Assembly: GCA_032622095.1 (NCBI GenBank)
Contig: CP136069.1
Span: 161,747,043-161,811,042, forward strand
Length of the DNA stretch: 64,000 nucleotides
From: Siphonodentalium dalli
Taxonomy: Eukaryota; Mollusca; Scaphopoda; Gadilida; Siphonodentaliidae
Direction of reading: 5' to 3'
Shown here in pieces: positions 52,780 to 64,000 of this stretch; the stretch's first letter is position 1, and every line of letters starts with the position of its first letter. Both the position numbers and the translations under genes were made by a program. The notes under the pieces were generated by a model, which was not told where the DNA came from, made no database searches, and was given only the letters and a program-made list of their open reading frames with translations.

Positions 52780-53560
52780 CCCGCAACGAAGTTAGGGGGG
52801 GGGGGGGGGTATACTGGAGTCAGCTCGTCCGTCCGTCCGTCGTCCGTCCGTCGTCCGTCCGTGGACACAAATTTGTCCGGAGTTTTTCTCAGTCATTTTT
52901 TGATCAATTTCCCTGAAACTTGGCACAGACATCAACCACCTTGGGAACCTGTGCACCTGTGATTATGACGTCTGTCGGACTTTTTTGTGTGGAGTTATCC
53001 CCCCTTTTTCGACTTAGAAAATATTCGCAACATGTATACTTTTGTCCGAGCTTTTATTCCTACATTTTTCGGTCAATTTTTTTAAAACGTGGCACAGATA
53101 TTTAGTACCATGGGAACTTGTGCACCTGCGATTATGACGTCTGTCCGACATTTTTTGGTGGAATTATCCCCCTTATTCGACTTAGAAACTTTTTTGCAAC
53201 ATGCATAATTTTGTCCGAGCTTTTATTCCTACATTTTTCGGTCAATGTTTTTTAATCTTGGCACTGATATTTAGTACCGTGGGAACCTGTGCACCTGCGA
53301 TTATGACGTCTGTCCGACATGTTTTGTGTGGAGTTATTCCCCTTTTTCGACTTAGAAATCTTTTCGCAACATACATAATTTTGTCCAAGCTTTTATTCCT
53401 ACATTTTTTGGTCAATAGGTTTACGATTAGGGTTATGGTTGTACACCTGCAATGGGAACTGTTATTTTATTATTTTAACTAAATGTTTACTGACATGTGA
53501 AACATCTTAGTATTTTAAAAACAGGGGGTATCTGAAGTCCCATTGGGACAGTCACACCTC
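52780..53560 (+). repeat. Dispersed repeat with G-run head and about 150-bp tandem units
   Basis: The head cccccgcaacgaagttaggg... runs into gtatactgg and (gtccgtc)n. Four units then share tttgtccgagcttttattcc, tgcacctgcgattatgacgt and cgacttagaaa. It ends in ggtatctgaagtcccattggg. Non-coding, intronic. Confidence 0.8.
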
Positions 53561-54279
53561 TAGTTAGTTCAATAAAGTTGACAAAATGTGGAGACAGGGC
53601 CCAAAAAGCTCAAAATAGCCACCCAAAAATGTTTGGAAATCGAAAAAGTAACGAAGTTTACACATTGTTTACAGCGCGCACGAATACGGACTATTTTGAC
53701 AATGTTCTATTTTAGCGAAGTAGGGAATTCCCCGTAATTCAGTATGGTCTTGATCAAAAGCTACTGAACGCATTTTTTATTCGATAAAATACAGAAGGGA
53801 AAATCAAATTAATTTTATCTTATGTTAAGGATATCAAACTGAATACTTACGAAAAGTCTGTGATTTATTGCATTTCCTCTAAATGAAGTTTAATGGGTTA
53901 TTTTAGTGCGAGTCAGAACTCGATTGTCGAAGTGTTGGAAAGTTCAAAATTCACCAAAACTCTGAATGGACAGTCATCTCCGACAATGCCTCTCGCCAAC
54001 ACTATCACTATCCAAGGAGATTGCACCATAAAATAATACAATTATCCTGTTAAAAGTGACAATTACGTCGAACATATGAAACGAAAATATCGTCGCCTCT
54101 TCATTGAATCGGATTCCAGCCAAAGTGAAATTGAATAGTGACGTGAATTTCTCAGAATTTGACTTATCACAACGTCGCGTGCTGAGAATTGTGTACGTTG
54201 TGTGTTGCGCGTAATAAAATAGTTCCTGTTTTAAATTGAGTTTTATTGCATTTTTATGGGACGAATTGTAAGATAAATT

Positions 54280-54438
54280 GGTTATCATCACCCTGTGTGT
54301 TTCCGAGATCCGTATTCAAGTCTTGCTGCCTTCTCTGGGCTGTCTATCGACTCATCCTACGGACTCGTCGATAGACTGCCCAGAGAAGGCAGCTCGACTT
54401 GAATACGGATCTCAGAAACACACATGGTGGTGATAACC
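54280..54438. repeat. 159-bp near-perfect hairpin
   Basis: ggttatcatcaccctgtgtg is mirrored at 54,419-54,438. The arms continue through gatccgtattcaagtc, gccttctctggg and tctatcga to a small loop. Non-coding, intronic. Confidence 0.85.
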
Positions 54439-55597
54439 TATATATATCCATATTATTTGTGACTTGCTGAAACAGGCTCCCTTCTGTTTTTCCCCCACCT
54501 GGAATCATTTGGTACACCATACAGGCCTCACTTATAGTTCAACCACTTCAAAACTTTGCAGAGTTAATTGAGGTAACATCTAAATGGGAAGGAACAACTT
54601 TCTAGTTGGCTTCTGGCTGCCATAAAACAAGACCAACCTCACATTACATGCATGTCAAGGCAATTTGATCGTATTTGGACTTTTGAGTAAGGTACCCAAT
54701 AAGTCAAATGGTCACTTTTGATAAAGACCATTTTTGCTTTTGTTTCTGAGTAGCGATAAATACTAACAAGTGATTCTAATCGTATATATATAATATGCTT
54801 TTGTACTTATTCTAATTAGTGTTGAAATGACTATGGTATTTCGTAGTAAACTAATCGACAGTCAAAAATTGAGTTGCACTCGACTAATCGACAAACCCCA
54901 TTGTCATGGAAAACTTCCATTTTTACTATTTGACTTTTGAGTACTATAAAATCACTATGAGATAACTGCTGTTAACGAGTTCCCATTTTTCGCAGGTGTT
55001 ATGATCAGAAGACGGAAACCGGCCACACAGTGCTAATAATTTGTATCCATCCAGCTAATTAATACTGTGTGTCTTTGTTAAGTTGGCTTGCGTTTCATTA
55101 TTACGGCACATTCATCATACCATATTCAGACACATTAGTCACATGCAGTCACAGAGAATATGCAATAAACATATTGGTATAATTATTTTATTCAATAAGA
55201 ACTTCAAAGCGCGGTTGTCAAGACCATTATTTTTGATCGGCCATCTCGCAACGATGCTATTTTTTAGTAACATTGTCAATTTCATAACTGGTGTTTGCAA
55301 TTGTTCTGTTAATACATAGTGTGTGCACTGCATTCTCAATTTAATGCAACTAATCGACTTGGAATTCTGGAGTCGACTTTTGGTGAACAATACGTCGACT
55401 AATCGTCAAATCGTTTCAACACTAATTCTAATTGTTTTGCATATTCTCCTTTGTCTTCGTGATGCCTACATGTTACTGTTGATTGTAAGTAATTTTCATC
55501 AATAATTGCCTTGTGACCGGAGAACTGACGTTTGACAAATTAGGAGTAAAATCAGGTGGGACATCTTTATACTTCATTGTTTGATTTCTTTTCTCAG

Positions 55598-55688
55598 CAG
55601 TGGATCATTCCGAGTGAGAAGCAAACCAGGAAACAGTGAGTGGATGCAAGATACACTGCTTAAAAATATCACATTATGTCATCCGGAG
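55598..55688 (+). CDS. ACOT9: ACOT9-like, exon h
   Basis: A 91-bp exon after ttctcag and before gtacga. It encodes GSFRVRSKPGNSEWMQDTLL and ITLCHPE, matching ISFRSR ... VWMENSKLKSLEICHPQ of human ACOT9, the opening of the second HotDog domain. Using the first of two adjacent cag acceptors keeps the alignment length exact. Confidence 0.95.
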
Positions 55689-55876
55689 GTACGATTTCTC
55701 TCAATTACATTGAGCATTCTCTTTAATAGAGATGATTTACAAACACATGGTTAGCAGTCACAACTCTGTTTAACCCTTTCATGACACATAGAGAGCCCAA
55801 CATAGGCTGCAGCAGATGATACTCCATATTGCATGCTTCCGTCTGTGTGAGGCTCCCTGTGGGTTTAAACATAATA

Positions 55877-58800
55877 GTACAGCGGCCAAACGCCAAAAGT
55901 GGTCGGGTACCCCTACCCACGGTAGAACAAGTTAACACCAACTTTTTTTGAAGGAGAAATATATACTGTAGACGAAAATGATAGTGAAAAATAACGGAAT
56001 TGGTGGTGTCTATTCTCAAATCGACGATGAACGATACCCACCAGTGACTTTTCATAGAAATTAACGATTTTGGTAAAGTGAGCCCTGCGGCTATGTCCTA
56101 AGTTATTACCCCACATTGTATGCGTTACAATGACTACAGCATACCATATATGTACCTGATATGCAAGAAGTGTTGGTTAATTTGGATTTTCGTGCCATTT
56201 GGAGCCGAAACATTTATTTTTTGTTGAAAAATCACTCTTTTTCAAATAAATTATAGTTTTCGAACATTATCATTCAAACGGATATTGCAATAATATTGAA
56301 ATATTTAGTCCATATGGTGTAGTAGTTATCTGACAAGCATATGAAGAAAGAAGTTAACAAAAATTTTGAACGGTTTGCAAGATATTGGATTTTAGCTACC
56401 CCTCCCCCAAACACGTTTTTGGTCGAAAAAAAATACATATTTTTGATAATGACATTACAAGCATTTTCGAATTGATCTGAATGGGACCCAATATGAATGT
56501 TGTACTGAAAGTGTTGTCCAGAGATGCCGTTTAATCGATTACAGATGGGTTCAGGCTTTCAGACCCCCCAGTTACAACAACAACAATTATTTTATTGATA
56601 ACAGTTAATTTTGCATGCATTAACATCGATGTTAAGTACTAAAACCTTTGTTATAAACAATACGTGACCAACTATATAATTCATATGGCTCAGTAGTTAT
56701 CTGGACATCACAAGTAGAAAGAATTTGACAGAAATTGTCAATGGTTTTCAATATATTGGAATTAGGTACCGCTCCCCCGGACGCGATTTAGTAGAAAAAC
56801 TATATATTTATGATAACAAGACAGACCTTTCTAAATTATTCTAATGAGCATCTAATCATTATTCGTGTGATGAAAACCTGATCCGTAGACACCGCGAGCC
56901 TGGTTTTAGATGACCTCAGGTTTCCAATTAAACCCCCAGTTACAACAACAACACAATATTTTATTTATGACATGTAATTTTATATTAACACATATCGACT
57001 TTGAGCAACTGAAGTATTTGTTCTAAACGACACATAATATAGACTAACATAATCATACAGAACAAAATCATTATTGCTCCCCCGCCCTATTAGACGTCCT
57101 GAACACACCACGAACTGAACAAAATATTATCTCAGTATTAAGAATCATGTAATTATAAAGGACAATTGCATAAGGAAATATACAATGTTTATGGGTGGGT
57201 TTGTTCCCGAAACAGTGTGGCACTTTGCTTGACAAATATGAAGGGCGAATTTGCTATATTTTTCAAGAACACTCTACCCAATTTAAAGGCTTCAACCCAA
57301 TTCGAAATTAAGCTATATGATCTCTATATTAACCAAGAGTGTGACGGGAATGTAGTTCTATCATAGAATACATAATTTGTATGGATGGGTTGTGCATGTG
57401 TCGCTTTACACAAAGTGGCTGATAAATAAGAAAGACGAATTTGCTGTTTTAGGCCCCCCCCCCCCCCCCCCTTCACAATTGAAGTGTTAAAGTTGAACAA
57501 CTCACGAACTGGAATGATTGCTGTAAATATTAACTGAGGATGTGGGCAAAAATAGTAATATCGGGGCGCATACATGGTGTTGATGGATGGGTTGGTTGGA
57601 TCCCGAAAGCCTTTACGAAAATCGGATGGCAAACTCCAAAGGCGAATATTTTTTGTTTTGTGGGACCCTTTATATGCCCATTTAAATTCTTGAACACACC
57701 ATGCGCCGAATAGTCATGCTTTTATTATTAAATCACAGTGTGATCGAAAGGTAGTGCTATCAGGCAATATACATGTTATATGGGTAGTTTGGTTCCCAAA
57801 ATCCCAGGGTACTTTACAAAAGGCGGCTGGCAAAAACCAAAGCTGAATATTTTCTTTGAGCATCCTACCCCATTTAAAGTCTTAAACACACTAATGGATG
57901 GACATGTTCTCAATATTAACTGGGGTGTGGACAAATGGTATGTAATTCGGGAAATATACCTCTCCATTGCACGATGGGTGGGTTGGCTGGCTTCCCAATG
58001 TCTGGGGCACTTTACAAAAAGTGGCTAGCAAAGAGAAGGCGAAATCTCACTGTTTTGGGTACCCATAACCCTTCTGAACTCTTTCGCACACACTGAACCG
58101 AATCTATATGCTCTCATGTATTATTTACAATTTGTATGGGTGGTTTTGTTCTCGAAATCCTGGAACACTTTACAAAAGGTGGCTGGCAAATACGAAATGT
58201 AATGTGTTAGGCCACACAACCCCATTTGCAGTCTTGGGACGCACAATGAACCGAAAGGATGTGCTCCCATTATTAACTGCGTGTGTAGAGAAATGGACGC
58301 TATATAAAGAGTATAGTATTCCAGGGTCTTAAATGTCTGGGTCACTTTACAAAAAGTTGTTGATGAAAGAGAAAGGCGAATACTCACTGTTTGGGGGGGG
58401 GGACCCCATTAACCCATTTAATATCTTGATCAGAGCATGAACTGAAGTTATATTCTCTCATACTTAGCTGAGTGTGTGATCGAAAGGTATTGCTGTCATG
58501 GAATTATTAATTGATATATGGGTGATTTGGTTCCCTCGAAATCCTGGAACACTTTACAAAAAGCGGCTGGCAAACAAGAAGGCGAATTTTCTATGTCTTG
58601 AGGACCACTATCCAACTTGAAGTCTTAACAAAATGATATGCTCTCAATGTTAACTGAAGTTGTGGACAAATGGGATTATTATCTGGCAATACGAATCTGT
58701 TATGGATGAGTTGGTTCCCGATAGCCTATGGCACTTTACAACAAATGGTCAGCAAATGAAAGGGCTAAATTTTACTCTCAGGGGACGCCATCCCTATCTG

Positions 58801-61667
58801 AAGTCTTGAACACAACAGTAGCTCAAGGCATAAGCTATCCATATTACCCGAGATTGTGGCCGAATGGCAATGGTCTCGCGAGCCCGCCGTTCGCGAGAAC
58901 ACCGTGGCACCTTACACAAAGCAGATGGCAAACGATGAAGGCGAATTTTAAGGGACCCCTACCCAATGTAAACCATTGGACCTACCATGAACTGAATGGA
59001 TGTGCCCTCATGGTCAAACGACGATACGGACAAATGGCTATTCTATAAAGAAATACACAATTGTGATATATGGGTTAATACCCGACAGTCAGGGACACTT
59101 TACAAAAAGCGACTGAAAAATAAATAACGCGATTTTTTCAATGTTTGTATTACCCCCTTCCCAATTTGAAGACTAGAACACACCACGGATTGGAACGATA
59201 TCCTCATTGACTGCGTGTATGGACAATGGCGAGTTAATTGTACAAGGGCGTAAACAATGTAAATAGATGGATTTGGGTTCTGAAAGAATGAGCACTTAAC
59301 GAAAAGTTTGGCTTGACCAAAGGTTAGTTTTTATCAGAATATACATGTGTTGGTTCCCGAAAGTCTGCATCATGTGGCACTCTACAACAAGCGGCTGGCA
59401 AATGTTCACTGTTGTATGTACCCCTACCACATTTGAGGTCTTGAACATATTATGTACTGAAGGGATTATGAATTCAATATCAACATATATTGTGGCCGAA
59501 ACTATGCGATTTATAAGTATGTGTTAGTTCTATCCGGAGGTAAACAATTTATCTGGGAAGGAGATTGTATGGGGAAAATTAGGATGTAATCCAGTTGTAA
59601 CTGATTGGATACAATGATATACACATAGTTTCGTTGGAGCTGATTGGACGCAATGCTACACAGATAATGTTGTTTTCGTCATTGATACGCCCGTCGCCGT
59701 GAGATTGCAGACGATCTGGAGGTGCTAAATTTCGCCCTCAGCAGGGTTTCAATGCTTTTAACAAATGACAGCATTATGGAAATCGCTTTGTTTTCGAGAT
59801 AAATGTCTGAATCCCGTCAACTATTTTAATATTTTCGCGCTGACTGAGTTGCTGTACATAAAAATAGTATTTCTGATAAAATTACATTCAGTATGGCGCA
59901 TAGAAGTTCAGTCTTAGGACCACTGTGTTCCAAAAAGTAATGATATGCTTTTTCTATTTGCCATAATGACAGAGAGGGGACGTTTTAATGTGATTACTCA
60001 ATTGGCCATATATATAATAGTTCAAACTACTGCATTTCAATCTTAAACGCGAATGGAGTACTTGTGCATCTATACGTCAGACATGCTGGGTTCTCCAGCT
60101 GTCCAATTATTGTAATCTCTGCATACCATTATTGGTTTTTTGAGAATAAACTATTGATTGGTTGATTGATATGCGACACTTATTGTATGTAATAGCAAAT
60201 AAAATGCGTTGTTGTTGTAATTTGGGGTCTGGAAGCCTGAACACGTCTTTAATCACTTAAGCAATGTCCCTGGGCTCAATTTTCAGCAAAAGAATTATGT
60301 TGGGTCCCAGTATGATTAATTGGGAAATTTGGTAATGTTCTGAAAAAAAATATGTAATTTTTCGACCAAAAACGTGTTTGGGGGAGTTGTAGCTAAAATC
60401 CATTATTTCGCAAATTGTTCAAAATTTCTGTTAACTTCTTTCTGCACATGCTTAGTAGATAACTGCACCACCATAAGAATTAAATATTTGGGCATTATAA
60501 CAATATCCATTTGAATGATAATGTTCGAAAAATAATATTTTTGTGAAAAAGTGTGATTTTTCAGCAAAAAATAAATATTTTGGCTCCAAATGGCAGGAAA
60601 ATCTAAATTAACCAACACTTTTTTCATATCAGGTAGAAGTATGGTATGTTGTAGTAATTTTAACCCCAACAATATGGGCAAATAGGCTAGGACACAGCCA
60701 CAGGGCTCGCTTTACCAAAATCGTTAATTTCTGGAAAAAGTCACTGGAAGGTATCGCTCATCGTCGATTTGACAATAGCCACACCACCTATTCCGTTATT
60801 TTTCAATTTCTGTCAAATTCTCTCTACTTGTGTTGTCCAGATAACTGCTGAGCCATATGTTATATAGTTGGTCAAGTTGTTTATAACAAAGGTTTTAATA
60901 CTTAACATCGATGTTAATGCATGCAAAATTTACTGTTATCAATAAAATAATTGTTGTTGTTGTAACCGGTGGTCGGAAAGCCTGAACACATCTGTAATCG
61001 ATTAAACGGCATCTCTGGACAACACTTTCAGTATAATATTCATATTGGGTCCCATTCAGATCATTTCAAAAATGTTTGTAATGACATTATCAAAAATATG
61101 TATTTTTTTCGACCAAAAACGTGTTTGGGGGAGGGGTAGCTAAAATCCAATATCTCGCAAACCGTTCAAAATTGTTGTTAACATCTTCCTTCATATGCTT
61201 GTTAGATAACTACTACACCATATGACCTAAATATTTCAATATTATTGCAATATACGTTTGAATGATAATGTTCGAAAAATATTTTATTTTTTTAAAAGAG
61301 TGATTTTTCAATAAAAAATAAATGTTTCGGCTCCAAATGGCACGAAAATCCAAATTAACCAACACTTCTTGCATATCAGGTACAAATATGGTATGCTGTA
61401 GTCATTTTAACACCAACAATGTGGGCAAATAACTTAGGAGATAGCCGCAGGGCTCACTTTACCAAAATTGTTAATTTCTGGGAAAAGTCACTGGTGGGTA
61501 TCGTTTATCGTCAATTTGAGAATAGCCACCACCAATTCCGTTATTTTTCACTATCATTTTCGTAAAAAGTATATATTTCTCCTTTAAATAAAGTTAGTTT
61601 TAACTTGTTCTACCGTGGGTAGGGGTATCTCGAAAACTAGAGCTCTTTTTCGATTTGGCCGCTGCAC
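55877..61667. mobile_element. 5.8-kb TA-flanked element with long compound inverted arms and an internal satellite-like array
   Basis: The ends gtacagcggcc and ggccgctgcac are inverted and flanked by TA. The left arm (to about 57,060) and right arm (from about 60,110) pair over more than 1 kb. Each arm contains two diverged copies of a block with ccgaaacatttattttt-type and aaacacgtttttggtcg phrases, so the pattern is A1-A2 / A2'-A1'. The centre holds the tandem array. No transposase frame was seen. Short frames inside are chance. Confidence 0.75.
57130..59420 (+). repeat. Satellite-like array of about 13 diverged units, about 190 bp each
   Basis: Units share gatgggt-n-ttggttcccga, cactttacaaaaagcggctg, gcaaa...gaaggcgaat, gaccc...ccatttgaagtcttgaac and ctcaatattaactg...gtgtggaca. 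Divergence is high and spread evenly over the units, so the array is old. A C-run lies at 57,456-57,472. It is wholly inside the 5.8-kb element. Confidence 0.85.
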
Positions 61668-62089
61668 TATAAACTTTATATATCTCCTCGGTTATTATCT
61701 GTTTCATGACGGGAGCTGCGCTAATGCAGCATTAACGATCAAGTGCCAATGCATTCTCCATATGGAGACTCGCATATATAAGAGAATGCATTGGCACAGG
61801 GTTGTCGCAAAATTTTAGGAATCTCCAGTCATGGAAGGGTTAACTTTTCATCATGGTAAAATTCATGTGGGGCCAAAAATTTGTTTCGCAAAAATAACAA
61901 TGAGGCAGATTATTCTTGGCTAATTGTGCACAATGAGATTTCGTTTTGCAAAGTCTACCTTACTAAGCACATGGTTCACGATAATCCTCTATTCTTTTAT
62001 ATTCTATTCATCCAATTCATGATAGTTCATGCCTGGTTTTACAGGTAATGACTGGATGATACAACTAAACAATTATGGTCTCGACCCCC

Positions 62090-62740
62090 ATAGGGCTCCA
62101 TCCAACCGTCCCTTCTGTCTGTCCGAACATATCATCTTGTAATTTGGGTGTTTATTATCAGATCTCGTTGTCCTTTGGCATGTTGATAGCACAAGTCGGG
62201 GGAAAGGATACCCACATACTACAGGTTTCGTCATTAATTTTTACCAGAGTTGCAGCCCTTGTTTGACCTGGAAATTTGTGTATGTCACCTTATAACTAGG
62301 GTGTTAATTATCGGATTTCTTGTCCTTTTGGCATGGTGATAGCACAGCTTGGGGGGAAATTGTACCCACATACTACGTGTTTTGTCCATTAATTTTTACC
62401 AGAGTTACGACCCTTGTTTGACTTGAAAAATTGTTAATTTTGTCTCTGTATTAACATTTCAGCCTGTAGTTCGGGCATGGATCATTAGGTACGGCTGTGC
62501 TTTGGTTTGGTGATAGCCCAGCATGCGATAAACGATACCCACATACTAACGGTTTTGTCTATACGTTTTTACCAGAGTTACGGAGCCCTTGTTTGACTTG
62601 GGAATTTCTGAATATTGTATTTGTATGAAATTTCAGCTTCTAACTTGGGCATGGATCATCGGAATTGGTTGTGCTTTGATGTGTTGATAGCCCAGTTTAA
62701 GAGGAAAGGATACCCACTTCTTGGATTTAGAAAACAAAAG
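62090..62740 (+). repeat. Four tandem units of about 180 bp
   Basis: Units share ttttggcatggtgatagcac, ggaaaggatacccacatact and tttttaccagagttacggcc. Intronic, non-coding. A minus-strand frame at 62,633-63,015 runs through this material and is not called. Confidence 0.8.
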
Positions 62741-63316
62741 TTTTCCATCCATACAAATATTTAGTATTGCCCAGTCCATCAATCTAAACTGAGCGGCGGG
62801 GGCATATGCCATACTTGGCATTGCACTTCTTTCTTTCTTTTCCACAAACTAAAAAAGATTATAGCCCTATCCATTATGACTGTTAGGACTTTACGGTTAC
62901 TGTTGGAACGTGCACAGAACTTGGTGACGTAGTACCCAAACCATAATCGTATTGATATCCCTGAGTTTTGCAAAACCTCTCTTTTGTGACTATGACAATA
63001 GCCAGGTACTCTCACACATATGCAATGTATTGCTCTTACCGATGAAAGTCATGTGATCTTTACAACTACACATACACTGCAGCCCTTTGGTTAAGGTTTT
63101 TTGGTCAGAGGCAGTCTGTGTAAACAAACACACAGAGTCATACTGGCATACTGAGTCTTATCATACTCTCGTCAACTAACTAATCGTTTCTATGCTTTTA
63201 TCTTTCCGTAAGATCTTGACTAGCAGTTATTATTCAGACTCTCGGGTTCGAAATTGTATTAGTTCTATGCCAAATTATACATAGTTGTATTATATATTAA
63301 TATATTATACTTCCAG

Positions 63317-63402
63317 AACAGAAATATCTACAACAAGGTGTTTGGTGGATTCCTGATGAGATTTGCTTATGAGCTGGCTTGGACAGAAGCCTCGTTATAC
63401 AG
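63317..63402 (+). CDS. ACOT9: ACOT9-like, exon i (second HotDog helix)
   Basis: An 86-bp exon after acttccag and before gttagt. It encodes NRNIYNKVFGGFLMRFAYEL, matching ERNIFNRIFGGFLMRKAYEL of human ACOT9. This is the conserved central helix of the second HotDog domain, with the GG that packs on the acyl-CoA. It ends two bases into a codon, so the gene continues beyond the window. Confidence 0.97.
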
Positions 63403-63554
63403 GTTAGTTAAATACCAGACTTCTCTTTATTATCCACATATAGTAAAAGCTACGGAATGCATTCACGATTGGTATGGCTGAAAAATCTTACAAAGTTTGT
63501 TAAACCATTTTCACCAAGAAGAACATTGAAAAATAAGAGGAATTAGTTGTTATT

Positions 63555-64000
63555 ATCCCCCGCCAAATTGAAAATTTGCGGGGGATATAGGAATTGGTTC
63601 TGTCTGTCTGTCCGTCCGTCCCGAATTTGTAAGAGTCATACCTTGAACAAATGTTAACGGATTTCAAAGATATTTGGTATATGAGTTCACCTGACCATTA
63701 CCTAGAATGAGTTCGCAAGCCAGTTGCGGCCGGATATTTTTACCGGAGTTATTGGACTTTGTTTAGTATTTTTGTCGAATTTACCAAATAGCAAATAGAC
63801 GACGTCACAGGCCTCATTTCCACAAATGTCAACGGATTTCAAAGATTTTTAGTATATGAGTTCACGTGACTAGTATCTAGAACGAGTTCACAAACCAGGT
63901 CCGGCCGGATATTTTCAGTAGAGCTATTGGACTTGGTTATTTTTTTGTGTGTAAATGGACGACGTCACAGGGGTCATTTCCACAAATATCGAAGGATTTC
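63555..64000 (+). repeat. Dispersed repeat, partial at window end
   Basis: The head tcccccgccaaattgaaaat + tttgcgggggata forms a hairpin. It is followed by (gtct/gtcc)n and two or more units of about 180 bp that share catttccacaaatgt, acggatttcaaaga, tatgagttcac and ggccggatatttt. It runs off the window. Confidence 0.75.

Larger units (their letters stand above)
55770..61843. mobile_element. TTAA-type MITE split by a 5.8-kb insertion
   Basis: The left piece starts ttaaccctttcatgacacat (55,770). The right piece ends ctccagtcatggaagggttaa (61,843) and contains a palindromic module at about 61,748-61,798. Between them lies the TA-flanked element 55,877-61,667. The whole lies in the 7.6-kb intron between exons h and i. 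Confidence 0.7.
41518..63402 (+). other. ACOT9: ACOT9-like acyl-CoA thioesterase gene, partial (nine exons visible)
   Basis: Nine exons with GT-AG borders join in consistent phase. Their product aligns by eye, segment by segment, with vertebrate ACOT9, a mitochondrial thioesterase with two HotDog domains that hydrolyses acyl-CoA to free fatty acid and CoA. The visible part runs from the region before the first HotDog domain to the substrate-binding helix of the second. The first exon(s), with start codon and mitochondrial targeting peptide, were not found; they may lie anywhere in 17,340-41,500 or further upstream. The last exon(s) lie beyond 64,000. The introns add up to most of 22 kb and are filled with mobile elements. 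Confidence 0.9.

Overview
This is a eukaryotic window, AT-rich and crowded with repeats. It comes most likely from a marine invertebrate and probably a mollusc. The basis is an intron-rich ACOT9-type gene, simple-sequence-bearing repeats of the 'cccccgcaacgaag...ggggtatactgg' kind that I associate with molluscan genomes, and many small inverted-repeat transposons. I see no bacterial features, tRNA, rRNA or CRISPR array.

Left part (1 to about 17,330, minus strand): one large Ty3/Gypsy-type LTR retroelement that looks whole in its coding parts. It has a gag (12,192-14,897) with an N-terminal helix-hairpin-helix segment, coiled coil, capsid-like region and CCHC knuckle. Its pol (7,144-12,054) has protease, RT, RNase H and integrase, a doubled integrase C-terminal module and a terminal PHD finger. 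In the place where env would sit there is a third long reading frame (1,896-5,516): a disordered Ser/Arg-rich protein with 20-residue repeats and a C2H2-like finger, ending in a TatD-family metal-dependent nuclease domain. A strong splice donor just before the gag ATG and a strong acceptor just before the third frame suggest a spliced subgenomic mRNA. I could not find the LTR pair; the 3' end probably lies left of the window. This element is the most novel object here.

Middle (17,340 to about 41,500): no convincing host gene. It holds nested and fold-back DNA elements: TA-flanked palindromic MITEs, a 2.0-kb fold-back at 26,277-28,303, a head-to-tail array at 24,270-26,250, a hAT-type element with an exact 8-bp target duplication at 30,164-31,474, TTAA-flanked (piggyBac-like) elements, and several near-perfect hairpins of about 150 bp.

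Right part (41,518-63,402, plus strand): nine phase-consistent exons of one host gene, an ACOT9-like mitochondrial acyl-CoA thioesterase with tandem HotDog domains. The 5' exon(s) with the targeting peptide were not found, and the 3' exon(s) lie beyond the window. Its introns are packed with TTAA elements, a portable palindromic module of about 70 bp, a 215-bp near-perfect palindrome, and a 5.8-kb element carrying its own satellite-like array. In one intron a minisatellite has multiplied the splice acceptor together with the start of the following exon.
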